A stretch of 64,000 nucleotides of DNA, taken from NCBI RefSeq assembly GCF_020886115.1, contig NZ_AP025185.1:2046001-2110000 (forward strand). Direction: 5' to 3'. A program made the translations under genes and the position numbers. This document shows, piece by piece, positions 10,263 to 20,131 of the stretch (positions are counted from its first letter, which is position 1; the number at the start of each line of letters is the position of its first letter). The stretch comes from Flavobacterium ammonificans (GTDB lineage Bacteria > Bacteroidota > Bacteroidia > Flavobacteriales > Flavobacteriaceae). Below the pieces are notes generated by a model. That model did not search any database, was not told the DNA's origin, and saw only the letters and a list, made by a program, of their open reading frames with translations.

Positions 10263-13200
10263 TTAGTCTTCCTCAGGAGCAAGTCCTTCCCTATTTTGTT
10301 TAGGTAATTCTTTGGTAGGTTTTTTGGAGTTTGAAAAATTTATAAAATCAGGAGACAACTCTGAATCTGGATTTAAATATTCGGAAGGTATCGTTTGAAT
10401 TACACGGTTTCTCTTAAACATTTTTTGAATTAACTCTCTGAAAGTATCAAAATCAACCTGATAGGATAAACCAATTCCTTGGGTATATCCAATACCTTGA
10501 CCAATAAAGTTGATGTCATTCTCTTTATTAAAAATTCTGGCATTTAAATCCCCTTCTTGATCTAATCTCCAAAGTAATTCTACATTTCCAACAAAAGCGG
10601 TTTGGTTAATTCCTCCAAAAGGAACTCCTAGCTTCCCATTAAAAGTTATTCTTTCATTAATTTTTGAAGACACTGAAGCTTCAAATCGACCATCTGTCTC
10701 TCTTCCCAATCTCCTATCTGCTCCTACTACATTAATTCCAACTTCGAATTTATCATTATCTGATTGAATCAAATCTCCTAAAAGTCCAGCTGCTGTTTCA
10801 AATAAACTTCCAGAAATATCATTTTGATTGATTCCCTCTGCACTAAGGAAACTCCCAGTTGAAAGTAAGTAAAGCGCTTGAGTTTGTCGAACTTCTTTAT
10901 CGTATAGCTTGGTTTGGATTTCTGATTTAAGTACATTACTAACTGTTGGGAACTCAATATTAAAATCAGGTTCCGGACTCATTAAATCTCCCTTTATACC
11001 AATTACAACCTCTACCGGGACTTTTCTATTAAAGGATGTATTATCAATTAACAAAGATGGGTTCGCTGTAGTTTTGTAAACTGCCTCTAAGTTTAACAAT
11101 GCCTTAAGTGGGTTTCCGTCCCATGAAATAGAACCTCCTTTTTTTACTGAAAAACGTTTGTTTATGCCTGTAGTTCTAAAGTTATAAGTTCCCTCGTAAG
11201 CTTGGAAATCGCCCCACATATTGAACTTACCGAGTGTGTTTATCTTAAATAAAAGTGAACCATTACCCTTACCTTTCATACCATGTCCTGAACTTCTATC
11301 AAGAATAACCTCAACTTCTGCGTCCGGGGTTATATTGAAATCAAACTCTAATTCTAATCCTTTATAATCTCTTTGATTTGTTACAATTCCTTTTTGTAAG
11401 TTGTACTTTTCTTTAGGCGTTATAAAATGTAAAAAAGAATTGTCTCCAACCTCCTCTGCATTATTAATTGGAATTTTTACCGAGGTCCCTTTTTCGGACT
11501 TGGCATCAACCGAAATGAATAAACTAGTAGTTGGACCTGTAATTTTTGCCGTTCCGTTAATGAATGCCGTTCCAAAATAAGCAGCATCTTCACTATCTTT
11601 GGTATCTAAAGCTAGTAATCGTTTTGAGTTTAAGCTAAGATCCAACTTCCAATCCGAAAAATTCTTGTGCTCAATTACTCCATTTAAAATTCCTTTTGTT
11701 CCAAATTTGGAGTCAATCAAAAGATTGTTTCTAAACAAAAATCTTTCATCTGTTAAGTCAACTATTGTTTTATCAACTAGATTATAATCTGTTCCAAGAT
11801 AAGAAATTCCCATACCAGCCTTGTCAATAAACAACCTTCCATTAATTTCAGGCTTATTTATATTTCCTTGTATAGTAGCATTCCCAGAAACAAATCCACG
11901 TATGTTAGATAAAACCTCTCCTCCTACGGGGCCTAAAGTTGCTAAATTAAATTTATCAAGCATTACTCGTAAATCGAAAACAGTTTCATCATTGATAATT
12001 GAAAGGTTTCCGCTAGTATTAAATGATTCAAAATTGTCATTTTTAATAGAGGATGCTATAGCAAAATTAGAAAGGTTTTCGTCTCCAGTAATATTTAATG
12101 AAAGGGCGCCAAGGTTATTTTTATTCAAAATAAACTCTGATATATTCAAATTAGCTGTAGGTCTGAAAATTTTATTCTCTTGATTGAAGTTAATTTCTCC
12201 GTTGATACTACCATCGAAAACAAATAGTTCATTATCTGGGGTAATTTTATTGAAATTCACATCTTTAAAACTTAATTTTAAGTCTTTATAATTGGAACCT
12301 TTTAATTTACCTAACAACTCAATACGTTGATCTTCGTGAGATAGGATGATATCCTCAATAGTAAACTCATTTAAATTTTTGTCAAAAACGATACGATTAT
12401 CCTGCGTATCATTCTCATTTAAGAACCATAAATAATCTTTAAACTTAACTTCCGATTTACTTATCCCGACAACATTTTTATTATCCTTGTTAATCGTGTG
12501 ATACAAGTTTAAATTGAAATAATCTTCACCTTTATTTCCTCCTTTAAATTCAGTTCTAAAGAACAATGAGTCTTTCATTGTTACATTAATTAAACTAAAA
12601 TCTCTAATTTTATAGAACTTAGATTTGATTGAATCCATTTCTACATAGGCATTGTATAGCGGATTTTGATTATCAACAGTAACTCTAATATTGTCTAATG
12701 TATTTTCTGAAGCAACAATCTGTGGAGAATTAAATTTAAATTGAAATTCATTTTTATCTGAATTTATAACGCCACTCATCTTCGTATTTTCACCAATTGA
12801 AACTTGAGGAAAAAATACTTCCACAATTTTATTATTGATAGACAAATCAAAATTCAAAAACTGACCTTTGTCTACTTTATTAGGCTTGTAATTAGCATAC
12901 AAACTACCTAATGAGTTTTCGATCAAATCTTGAAGTTGGTTGAACTTATATTTTCCTTCAATTTTACCTTCAACAATATCAGGAGAATTAACCGTTATTG
13001 TTCTATTGTTGGCACTATCAAAGCTCGAGTTTATAGAAAAATCATCAAAATAATATACCGATTTAGAATTGGTATAGGTTGTTTTATTTACAAAAACGTT
13101 TCCTCTAATATTATCTATTGAATTCCCTTCCACTTGAGTTACAATATCTCCTTTTAAGACCGATGTGGAATCGTTTGTGAATTTAAGATTGTACAAATTT

Positions 13201-14711
13201 GCATTATCAATCGCTAGATGAAAATCAAAACGACTGTCTTTTTTTGACCAATCAATTAAACCATCAAAACTTACATTTAAATTAGGATCATTTATAGTCA
13301 AATTCCCTTGATAAATTGGCATTTTAAAGGTGCCATTAACCTCTAAATTAGAATACGAATACTTATTGTAATCCAATTGTGAAATAGCGCCTTCAATTTT
13401 GGTATTTAAATATTTGTCGGTAAAACCAATTCCGTCTATTGAAAGGTTGGCACTAATTTTCCCTAAATCGTCTTGTGCTACTAAAGTACCTAAATCAAAC
13501 TGTTCCAAAACAACATCACCAACATAGGCTGCTTTGTCTATAAAATCAATGTTGCTCATCACAAAATCAGTTGAAACAAGCCCCAAACCAGAGTTCATTT
13601 TAAAAGCAGCATTGATTGTTTTAGCAGTAAGTTCTGTTGTGCCCACTATGTTAAATTGCCCCAACCGTTTCATTTCGACTGGTAATTTCTTACCCAAAAC
13701 ATTAGGTAATAAAACCGCTAGATTATCATAGCTTGACGAAAGCGTCTTAAACTTCCCTTTCATGTAAAACTCTTGATCTTTAGAAGGAAATAAATTCTTA
13801 AATCGAATGGCACCAATCATTTTACTTTTTTGAGAATCAACTAAATTCAGTTGATTTAATTTCAAATCATTTAGAGTTCCAGAAAGATTAGTTTTGATGT
13901 AGAAAAATTGGTTTTTACCTAATTCATTATAAAAGCAACGAATATCATTACTAGCCAATGTGGAGGAAGCTAACTGAACATCAAACTGGACTTTATTATT
14001 AAAATCCGAAAAATCGGAAATTTTATAATTCAACACTACATTAGCTTTGATTTCAGAATTTTCCTTTGTCTCCACTAGTAACTTGGTAAGCTTTATTTGC
14101 TTTTTGGTATAACTTAAAACTCCACTTAACTTTTTAACATAAACGCCTCTATGGTCTAAAAATGACATTTTGAGAATGTTGGTATTCACATCAGGTCCGT
14201 ACAATTTAAAATCAGATAATTGAATATTTAACTTGGTAAAATCAACATCTTTAGGAATTACACGATTTTCATCAAACACAGTAAAATGTCCCTTGGTAAT
14301 AGTAGCTTGTTTAGCAGTCAATAAAAAATGTTTCCCTGTCGAAGTAGTGTCTTCTCCAAAGGCATTAACAAAAACATCTAAATTAGTAAGCTTTTCTTTT
14401 TTGTAAGTTTTAAGATGGAAAACTAAGCCGTCCAAATGCAAATCACTAAAAATCAAATCCCCATCGAGAAGTTTTTTACCATCCGAAATGGTAGTTTTGA
14501 TTCGATTGCTAAAAATCAAAGTATCTTGATGGTGATCCCGAATTAGTACTTTTTTAAATTTAACACTGCCAAAAGGAGATATGGCTACTTGTCCAACAGA
14601 TATATTAGTCCCAAAATCGTTATTAAGTGTTGTAGTGACGTACTGTGCAATTCGAGTTTGCACCACTGGTAAACTTAATGTAATACCAAGCAAAAGCAAA
14701 AAGAGAACCAA
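10263..14711 (-). CDS. tamB: TamB-like translocation/assembly module protein
   Basis: About 1482 residues from the only usable TTG. A single N-terminal membrane helix is followed by a very long run of beta-strand repeats (AsmA/TamB beta-taco) and the conserved C-terminal DUF490 region (about 1130-1440, including GKFNMWGDFQAYEGTYNFR and LYLLSTGSFLS). TamB spans the periplasm and helps move lipids or outer-membrane proteins to the outer membrane. The start is unusual: there is no ATG or GTG, and 23 further codons upstream, back to an ATT at 14780, read as a lysine-rich segment before the helix, as expected for an inner-membrane anchor. The true start may therefore be an ATT. A -7 element TATATTTG lies at 14867-14860. 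Confidence 0.9.
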   Translation of the reverse strand: MVLFLLLLGITLSLPVVQTRIAQYVTTTLNNDFGTNISVGQVAISPFGSVKFKKVLIRDHHQDTLIFSNRIKTTISDGKKLLDGDLIFSDLHLDGLVFHLKTYKKEKLTNLDVFVNAFGEDTTSTGKHFLLTAKQATITKGHFTVFDENRVIPKDVDFTKLNIQLSDFKLYGPDVNTNILKMSFLDHRGVYVKKLSGVLSYTKKQIKLTKLLVETKENSEIKANVVLNYKISDFSDFNNKVQFDVQLASSTLASNDIRCFYNELGKNQFFYIKTNLSGTLNDLKLNQLNLVDSQKSKMIGAIRFKNLFPSKDQEFYMKGKFKTLSSSYDNLAVLLPNVLGKKLPVEMKRLGQFNIVGTTELTAKTINAAFKMNSGLGLVSTDFVMSNIDFIDKAAYVGDVVLEQFDLGTLVAQDDLGKISANLSIDGIGFTDKYLNTKIEGAISQLDYNKYSYSNLEVNGTFKMPIYQGNLTINDPNLNVSFDGLIDWSKKDSRFDFHLAIDNANLYNLKFTNDSTSVLKGDIVTQVEGNSIDNIRGNVFVNKTTYTNSKSVYYFDDFSINSSFDSANNRTITVNSPDIVEGKIEGKYKFNQLQDLIENSLGSLYANYKPNKVDKGQFLNFDLSINNKIVEVFFPQVSIGENTKMSGVINSDKNEFQFKFNSPQIVASENTLDNIRVTVDNQNPLYNAYVEMDSIKSKFYKIRDFSLINVTMKDSLFFRTEFKGGNKGEDYFNLNLYHTINKDNKNVVGISKSEVKFKDYLWFLNENDTQDNRIVFDKNLNEFTIEDIILSHEDQRIELLGKLKGSNYKDLKLSFKDVNFNKITPDNELFVFDGSINGEINFNQENKIFRPTANLNISEFILNKNNLGALSLNITGDENLSNFAIASSIKNDNFESFNTSGNLSIINDETVFDLRVMLDKFNLATLGPVGGEVLSNIRGFVSGNATIQGNINKPEINGRLFIDKAGMGISYLGTDYNLVDKTIVDLTDERFLFRNNLLIDSKFGTKGILNGVIEHKNFSDWKLDLSLNSKRLLALDTKDSEDAAYFGTAFINGTAKITGPTTSLFISVDAKSEKGTSVKIPINNAEEVGDNSFLHFITPKEKYNLQKGIVTNQRDYKGLELEFDFNITPDAEVEVILDRSSGHGMKGKGNGSLLFKINTLGKFNMWGDFQAYEGTYNFRTTGINKRFSVKKGGSISWDGNPLKALLNLEAVYKTTANPSLLIDNTSFNRKVPVEVVIGIKGDLMSPEPDFNIEFPTVSNVLKSEIQTKLYDKEVRQTQALYLLSTGSFLSAEGINQNDISGSLFETAAGLLGDLIQSDNDKFEVGINVVGADRRLGRETDGRFEASVSSKINERITFNGKLGVPFGGINQTAFVGNVELLWRLDQEGDLNARIFNKENDINFIGQGIGYTQGIGLSYQVDFDTFRELIQKMFKRNRVIQTIPSEYLNPDSELSPDFINFSNSKKPTKELPKQNREGLAPEED

Positions 14712-14859
14712 CCCAATTAGCGTAAGTGATACTATTTTTTTGACGTTTTTGATACTAATGTCGATTAAGTTGTTTTTAATTCTATTTTACTTTTCTAAAG
14801 AATAGGCTTTAAATAAAAATTCTTTAATTTTGGCAACGCTGAAAATAGATACAGCACGC

Positions 14860-14867
14860 CAAATATA
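14860..14867 (-). promoter_or_regulatory. Candidate -7 element for tamB
   Basis: TATATTTG on the minus strand; a TTTG at 14895-14892 lies 24 bases upstream, slightly long. On the plus strand TAATTTTG at 14825-14832 is a candidate -7 element for tsaD, without a clear -33 partner. Confidence 0.4.
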
Positions 14868-14888
14868 ATTTAAAATTCGCGCTTTTTT

Positions 14889-15911
14889 ATGCAAAATTCC
14901 GAGGTTTTTATTCTTGCTATCGAAAGTTCCTGCGACGACACAGCTGCAGCGGTTTTACACAACAACAAAGTAGTGTCTAACATTGTTGCTAATCAATTGA
15001 TTCACAATCAATACGGTGGTGTTGTTCCAGAATTAGCCTCGAGAGCGCACCAACAAAATATAGTTCCAGTAATTGATGCAGCACTGCGAAAAGCAAATAT
15101 ACAAAAAGAACAACTCTCTGCAATTGCATTTACCCAAGGTCCTGGCTTAATGGGGTCTTTACTAGTTGGTAGTTCTTTTGCTAAATCATTGGCTCTAGCA
15201 TTACAAATTCCTTTGATTGCGGTAAATCACATGCATGCGCACATACTAGCTCATTTTATTGACGAAGAAGGTTTTGATAAACCTGAATTTCCATTTTTAG
15301 CATTAACTATTAGCGGCGGTCATACCCAGATTGTTCGAGTTGATGGTTTCTTCAACATGACTATTATTGGAGAAACTACAGACGATGCTGTTGGTGAAGC
15401 ATTTGACAAAAGTGCCAAAATACTCGGACTTCCTTATCCTGGCGGACCTTTGGTTGACAAATATGCACAATTAGGAAACCCAAAAGCTTTTGCATTTACG
15501 AAACCTAAAGTACCCGGATTGGATTTTAGTTTTTCAGGATTGAAAACTGCTATTTTATATTTTATCCAAAAAAACAAACTAGAGAATCCGAATTTTATCG
15601 AAGAAAATAGAGACGATATTTGCGCTTCCATTCAACATACAATTATTGAAATTTTAATGGGCAAATTGAAATTGGCAGTAAAAGAGACAGGTATCACTCA
15701 AATAGCTATTGGCGGAGGTGTCTCAGCTAATTCCGGAATTCGAAATACACTAAAAGAAGCCGAGAAAAAATACGGTTGGACAACTTTTATTCCTAAATTT
15801 GAATACACTACAGATAATGCAGCTATGATTGGAATCGTAGGATATCAAAAATATTTACACCAACAATTTGAAGACTCTTCAGTAGTCTCAAAAGCACGAA
15901 TCCAATTCTAA
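14889..15911 (+). CDS. tsaD: tRNA N6-threonylcarbamoyltransferase subunit TsaD
   Basis: 340 residues. IESSCDDTAAAV at 11-22, the metal-binding NHMHAH motif with H114 and H118, and ISGGHTQI are the signatures of the TsaD/Kae1 ASKHA fold. With TsaB and TsaE it transfers the threonylcarbamoyl group to A37 of tRNAs reading ANN codons. It begins a plus-strand cluster of RNA-modification genes; rsmE follows after 4 bases. It diverges from tamB across a 177-base gap. Confidence 0.98.
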   Translation: MQNSEVFILAIESSCDDTAAAVLHNNKVVSNIVANQLIHNQYGGVVPELASRAHQQNIVPVIDAALRKANIQKEQLSAIAFTQGPGLMGSLLVGSSFAKSLALALQIPLIAVNHMHAHILAHFIDEEGFDKPEFPFLALTISGGHTQIVRVDGFFNMTIIGETTDDAVGEAFDKSAKILGLPYPGGPLVDKYAQLGNPKAFAFTKPKVPGLDFSFSGLKTAILYFIQKNKLENPNFIEENRDDICASIQHTIIEILMGKLKLAVKETGITQIAIGGGVSANSGIRNTLKEAEKKYGWTTFIPKFEYTTDNAAMIGIVGYQKYLHQQFEDSSVVSKARIQF

Positions 15912-15915
15912 AACT

Positions 15916-16626
15916 ATGCAGTTATTTTACAATACCACCATAAACGAGTCAACTGAAAGCTTAATTTTTGACAAAGAAGAAAGCAAGCATATTATTAAAG
16001 TATTACGTAAAAAAGACGGGGATATATTATTTGTAACTAATGGTTTAGGGTATTTATTTAAAACGGAAATTATTTTAGCATCCGATGCTAAATGTACGGT
16101 TCAAATTGTTTCTTTTGAAAAAGCGCCAGAACCCAAAATACAGTTACATTTAGCCGTAGCACCTACTAAAATGAATGACCGTTACGAATGGTTTTTAGAA
16201 AAAGCAACCGAAATTGGTATTCAAGAAATTACCCCAATTATTTGTGATCGTTCCGAAAGAAAAGTAATCAATACCGAGCGTTTTGAAAAAATCATTCTTT
16301 CTGCCATGAAACAGTCTAACGCTTTATTTTTACCAAAACTAAATCCTGCGATTTCGTTTAAAGATTTTGTAAAGCAAAAAAAGGAAGGTCTACAGCTTAT
16401 CGCACATTGTGAAGAAACGGATAAAAAGTCACTAAAATCGGTAATACGTGCCAATGAAAATGCCACCATTTTGATTGGTCCTGAGGGTGATTTTTCAGAT
16501 AAGGAAATAAATTTAGCTATCGAGCACAATTACCTTCCGGTTACTTTAGGAAATACTCGATTGCGAACTGAAACCGCAGCTATAGTAGCCTGTCACAGTG
16601 TTGTTTTTCTAAACGAAAACTCCTAA
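15916..16626 (+). CDS. rsmE: 16S rRNA (uracil1498-N3)-methyltransferase
   Basis: 236 residues. N-terminal PUA-like domain (about 1-70, KEESKHIIKVLRKKDGD) and a C-terminal SPOUT knot with the SAM-binding IGPEGDFSDKEI and LGNTRLRTETAAI. It methylates U1498 (E. coli numbering) of 16S rRNA in the 30S subunit. Tight spacing to tsaD (4 bases) and to the DUF4159 gene (4 bases) places it inside an operon. Confidence 0.96.
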   Translation: MQLFYNTTINESTESLIFDKEESKHIIKVLRKKDGDILFVTNGLGYLFKTEIILASDAKCTVQIVSFEKAPEPKIQLHLAVAPTKMNDRYEWFLEKATEIGIQEITPIICDRSERKVINTERFEKIILSAMKQSNALFLPKLNPAISFKDFVKQKKEGLQLIAHCEETDKKSLKSVIRANENATILIGPEGDFSDKEINLAIEHNYLPVTLGNTRLRTETAAIVACHSVVFLNENS

Positions 16627-16630
16627 CTTG

Positions 16631-17272
16631 ATGAAGCAAAAACTAGTCTTGCTCTTTGTAGTACTTGCGATGAATTGTTTTTCGCAAGAAATTGCTCTGG
16701 TTAAATACCGTGGTGGAGGTGATTGGTATGCTAATCCAACTTCTTTACCCAATCTAATTCGTTTTTGTAATTCAACTATCCAAACTACAATCAAGGGTAA
16801 GCCAGCTATAGTTGAACCCAATAGCCCTAATATATTTAGCTATCCTTACCTTCACCTTACTGGTCACGGAAATGTAGTTTTCAATACCGATGAAGAAATA
16901 AATATAAGGAACTATTTAAATTCAGGTGGGTTTCTTCACATAGATGATAATTATGGTATGAACGAATACATCAGAAAAGCCATCAAAAAATTGTTTCCAG
17001 CTGAAGATTTAATTGAAATCCCTTCAACTCATCCTATTTTTCAAAAACCTTTTTCTTTTCCAAATGGATTGCCTAAAATTCACGAACACGATAATAAGCG
17101 GCCTCAGGCTTTGGGAATTTTTGTAAAAAATAGATTGATTTTGTTGTACACCTACGAATGCGATTTAGGTGATGGATGGGAAGATGCCGAAGTCAACAAC
17201 GACCCTATAGAAGTGCGCCAGAAAGCACTTAAAATGGGAGCTAATATTATATATTACATTTTCAATAATTAA
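16631..17272 (+). CDS. DUF4159 domain protein, secreted
   Basis: 213 residues counted from the ATG at 16631; a TTG directly before it (16628) is also in frame but the ATG gives the cleaner signal peptide (1-19, ending NCFSQ). The mature part matches DUF4159: KYRGGGDWYANPTSLPNL, LTGHGNVVFNTDEE, and LHIDDNYGMNEY, a flavodoxin- or glutamine amidotransferase-like fold with no proven activity. It sits between two rRNA/tRNA methyltransferase genes and its stop codon overlaps the next start (TAATG). Export suggests an envelope role unrelated to its neighbours. Confidence 0.85.
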   Translation: MKQKLVLLFVVLAMNCFSQEIALVKYRGGGDWYANPTSLPNLIRFCNSTIQTTIKGKPAIVEPNSPNIFSYPYLHLTGHGNVVFNTDEEINIRNYLNSGGFLHIDDNYGMNEYIRKAIKKLFPAEDLIEIPSTHPIFQKPFSFPNGLPKIHEHDNKRPQALGIFVKNRLILLYTYECDLGDGWEDAEVNNDPIEVRQKALKMGANIIYYIFNN

Positions 17273-17781
17273 TGCAACTTACCCACGAAAATACTCGCTT
17301 TGTAAAAAGAAAATTTCCTGTCACAATTGTTTGCGATCGTATTTATTTTCAGCAAAACATTGGTTCTTTATTCCGAATTGGCGAAGCCTTTGGCATTGAA
17401 AAAATAATTTTCATCGGTAAAGAAATTCCGCTCACTCCCAGAAAAATAAACAAAACATCCCGAAGCACTCATTTACAGATTCCGCATTTTATTATCGAAG
17501 AAACAAATGACGCTATTGCTTTATTGTTGAAAGACCAATATGAAATTATAGCTCTAGAAATAACAAGTACAAGCGTTCCAATTCAAAAAATTACTACACC
17601 TAAAGACCAAAAAATTGCTTTGCTCATAGGTAATGAAATTGATGGCGTAAGTGAAGCATTATTAGCAATTGCTAACCAAACTACTCATATAACAATGTAC
17701 GGAAATAATAGTAGTATGAATGTGGTTCAGGCTACTAGTATTGCATTGTATGAAATTAGCAATCGACTGAATGAAATCTAA
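17272..17781 (+). CDS. TrmH/SpoU family RNA 2'-O-methyltransferase
   Basis: 169 residues; a compact SPOUT enzyme without an N-terminal substrate domain. Motif 1 is QQNIGSLFRIGEAFGIEKIIFIG, motif 2 LLIGNEIDGVSEALL and motif 3 MNVVQATSIALYEI, with the knot's key residues in place. Members methylate ribose 2'-OH of a tRNA or rRNA nucleotide; size and context suggest a tRNA enzyme, but the target nucleotide cannot be fixed from sequence. It overlaps the upstream gene by one base. Confidence 0.9.
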   Translation: MQLTHENTRFVKRKFPVTIVCDRIYFQQNIGSLFRIGEAFGIEKIIFIGKEIPLTPRKINKTSRSTHLQIPHFIIEETNDAIALLLKDQYEIIALEITSTSVPIQKITTPKDQKIALLIGNEIDGVSEALLAIANQTTHITMYGNNSSMNVVQATSIALYEISNRLNEI

Positions 17782-17853
17782 AAAGTCAATTGCTTCTTTT
17801 GAAAGTTTTCCTATCTTTATCTTTTAATAGCTTTTCAAACCTACTACTGCCCA

Positions 17854-18945
17854 ATGATTACATCTAAAACAATTGCAAACGGAATTTTAAGATCTATAGG
17901 TTTTTTAGTATTGATTGCTATCTCACTATATTTTTTATACCAAATTCAAGCGGTACTTATTTATTTGATTGTTTCGCTAATTTTAACATTGATTGGAAAA
18001 CCAATCATGAGTTTTCTACAAACACGTTTGAAATTTCCGAATGTAGTAGCATCAGTCACAACATTAGTTTTCTTTTTTCTTTTATTCGTAGGATTTATTT
18101 CTTTATTTATTCCTTTGATTTTATCACAAAGTGAAAGTTTATCTTTACTCAATACTGCAAAAATAGAGCAAAACATTGACCAACTTCTGCATCAAATAGT
18201 CGTGTTTTTAGACAATCATAACATTGATTCGGCTCGATTTTTAAGTGAAACCGATATTAGTTCAAAAATAGACTTCAATTTCGTACCCGAATTATTAAAT
18301 ACTATTCTCAATACAATTGGAAGTTTTGGAGTTGGATTGGCTTCGGTATTTTTTATCACTTTCTTCTTTATGAAAGACAAAGTTCACTTTATTGAAAACC
18401 TAAAAAAATTAATACCGGATACCCACGAAGAGCCTATTCTAAATTCCTTAGATAAAATCAATCATTTGTTGTCTCGCTACTTTATTGGCTTGTTATTACA
18501 ACTAGGAATCGTTTTTATTTTGTATTTAATTGTGTTGTCCATCTTTGGGATTTCGAATGCGTTTATAATTGCATTTTTGTGTGCGGTACTCAATATCATT
18601 CCTTACATAGGTCCGTTAATTGCGTCAATAATCGCTGCGATTTTAACTATGATTAGTCATTTAGGAAATGATTTTCAAACAGAAACATTACCCACAACTA
18701 TCTACATTTTGATTGGCTTTTGGATAGTGCAATTAATTGACAATAATTTATCCCAACCCATAATTTTTTCTAAAAGTGTCAGCTCGCATCCCTTAGAAAT
18801 TTTCTTAGTTATTTTAATTGCTGGTTTTATATCTGGTATTTTGGGAATGGTTATCGCAGTTCCTTTGTACACGATTTTAAAGGTTATTGGTAAAGAATTT
18901 TTTCCTAATAATGTTGTTATTCAGCTTATTACCAAAAACATATAA
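17854..18945 (+). CDS. AI-2E family transporter (PerM-like)
   Basis: 363 residues with about eight membrane segments: paired helices near 15-60, another at 64-90, a periplasmic/cytosolic stretch 95-150, and a C-terminal bundle 150-350 containing the family's conserved NIIPYIGPLIASI segment (about 245-260) and GFISGILGMVIAVPLYTILK near the end. Family members export small molecules or exchange ions; AI-2 export is proven for only a few, so no substrate is assigned. It lies 72 bases after the TrmH gene and 2 bases before a methyltransferase gene. Confidence 0.9.
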   Translation: MITSKTIANGILRSIGFLVLIAISLYFLYQIQAVLIYLIVSLILTLIGKPIMSFLQTRLKFPNVVASVTTLVFFFLLFVGFISLFIPLILSQSESLSLLNTAKIEQNIDQLLHQIVVFLDNHNIDSARFLSETDISSKIDFNFVPELLNTILNTIGSFGVGLASVFFITFFFMKDKVHFIENLKKLIPDTHEEPILNSLDKINHLLSRYFIGLLLQLGIVFILYLIVLSIFGISNAFIIAFLCAVLNIIPYIGPLIASIIAAILTMISHLGNDFQTETLPTTIYILIGFWIVQLIDNNLSQPIIFSKSVSSHPLEIFLVILIAGFISGILGMVIAVPLYTILKVIGKEFFPNNVVIQLITKNI

Positions 18946-18947
18946 TC

Positions 18948-20129
18948 TTGGATTTCAAAATTTTAAACCCTGAAATACAGCAATTCATTGATAGCCAATT
19001 AGGAGTTTCAATTCCTCAATTAGCCCTTCAAAAAAATCCATTTCCAGATATTGAATGGATTACTATTGTAAACCAAATTGAAGCGAAAGCAAAAGCAAGA
19101 ACAAAGCTACCCACTTGGTTTAACACGGCTAACATCCTGTACCCATCTAAAATATCTGTTGAACAAACTTCCTCAGAAAGAACAGCCGAATACAAGTCGG
19201 GTTTGCTAAATGGCTCAAGTTTAATTGACCTTACGGGTGGTTTTGGGGTAGATGATTATTACTTTGCCAATACGATGAAAAGTGTGACTCACTGCGAAAT
19301 CAATTCAGATTTATCAGAGGTTGTCAAACACAATTTTAAACAATTAGGAGTTACTAATATTGACTGCATAGCGGGTGATAGCTTAACTACTTTACAAACG
19401 ACTACTGAAAAATGGGATTGGATCTACATCGATCCTTCTCGACGCAATGATGCCAAAGGCAAAGTATTCATGCTAAAAGACTGTTTACCAAATGTACCTG
19501 AAAATTTAGATTTGTATTTTGAAAAATCAGAGGCTATTTTAATAAAAACCGCTCCATTATTAGATCTAGCAGCAGGTCTATCAGAACTACAAAATGTAAA
19601 AACAATTCATATTGTGGCTCTGGAAAATGAAGTTAAAGAGTTGCTTTGGGAATTACATAAAAATTACTCCGGTGCTATTAGCATCAAAACGGTAAATCTT
19701 ACAAAAGAAGGAGATATCACTTTTGAATTTATTCTTGACCAGGATAGTGCCGATGCTAAATATTCATTACCAAAACGCTACTTATTCGAGCCCAATAGTG
19801 CCATCATGAAATCAGGCGGTTTCAATGAAATTAGTTCGCAGTACCAACTTGATAAATTACACAAACATTCACATTTGTATACCTCAAATGAAGTATTCAA
19901 TTTTCCTGGACGTATTTTTGAAATACAGCATATTATTCCCTACACAAAAAAAGAAATAAAAATTCATCTCGAAAATTCAAAACTCAACCTCACAACTCGC
20001 AACTTTCCTGAAACTGTAGAAAACATTCGAAAAAAATGGAAAATAAAAGACGGTGGAGATTCCTATTGTTTTTTTACAACCGATATGAATAATGATAAAA
20101 TAGTTTTACTTTGCAACAAATTACAATAA
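18948..20129 (+). CDS. Class I SAM-dependent methyltransferase (THUMP-like C-terminal domain)
   Basis: 393 residues starting at TTG, only 2 bases after the previous stop; no ATG is better placed. The SAM-binding LIDLTGGFGVDDYYFA lies at about 84-99 and the acidic loop plus catalytic-type motif WIYIDPSRRNDAKGK at about 162-176. The C-terminal segment VENIRKKWKIKDGGDSYCFF is the THUMP-like domain found in this Bacteroidota family. The DPSRR motif resembles the DPPY-type motif of base N-methyltransferases and family members are related to trimethylguanosine-synthase-like enzymes, so an RNA substrate is likely but unproven. Confidence 0.88.
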   Translation: MDFKILNPEIQQFIDSQLGVSIPQLALQKNPFPDIEWITIVNQIEAKAKARTKLPTWFNTANILYPSKISVEQTSSERTAEYKSGLLNGSSLIDLTGGFGVDDYYFANTMKSVTHCEINSDLSEVVKHNFKQLGVTNIDCIAGDSLTTLQTTTEKWDWIYIDPSRRNDAKGKVFMLKDCLPNVPENLDLYFEKSEAILIKTAPLLDLAAGLSELQNVKTIHIVALENEVKELLWELHKNYSGAISIKTVNLTKEGDITFEFILDQDSADAKYSLPKRYLFEPNSAIMKSGGFNEISSQYQLDKLHKHSHLYTSNEVFNFPGRIFEIQHIIPYTKKEIKIHLENSKLNLTTRNFPETVENIRKKWKIKDGGDSYCFFTTDMNNDKIVLLCNKLQ

Positions 20130-20131
20130 CC

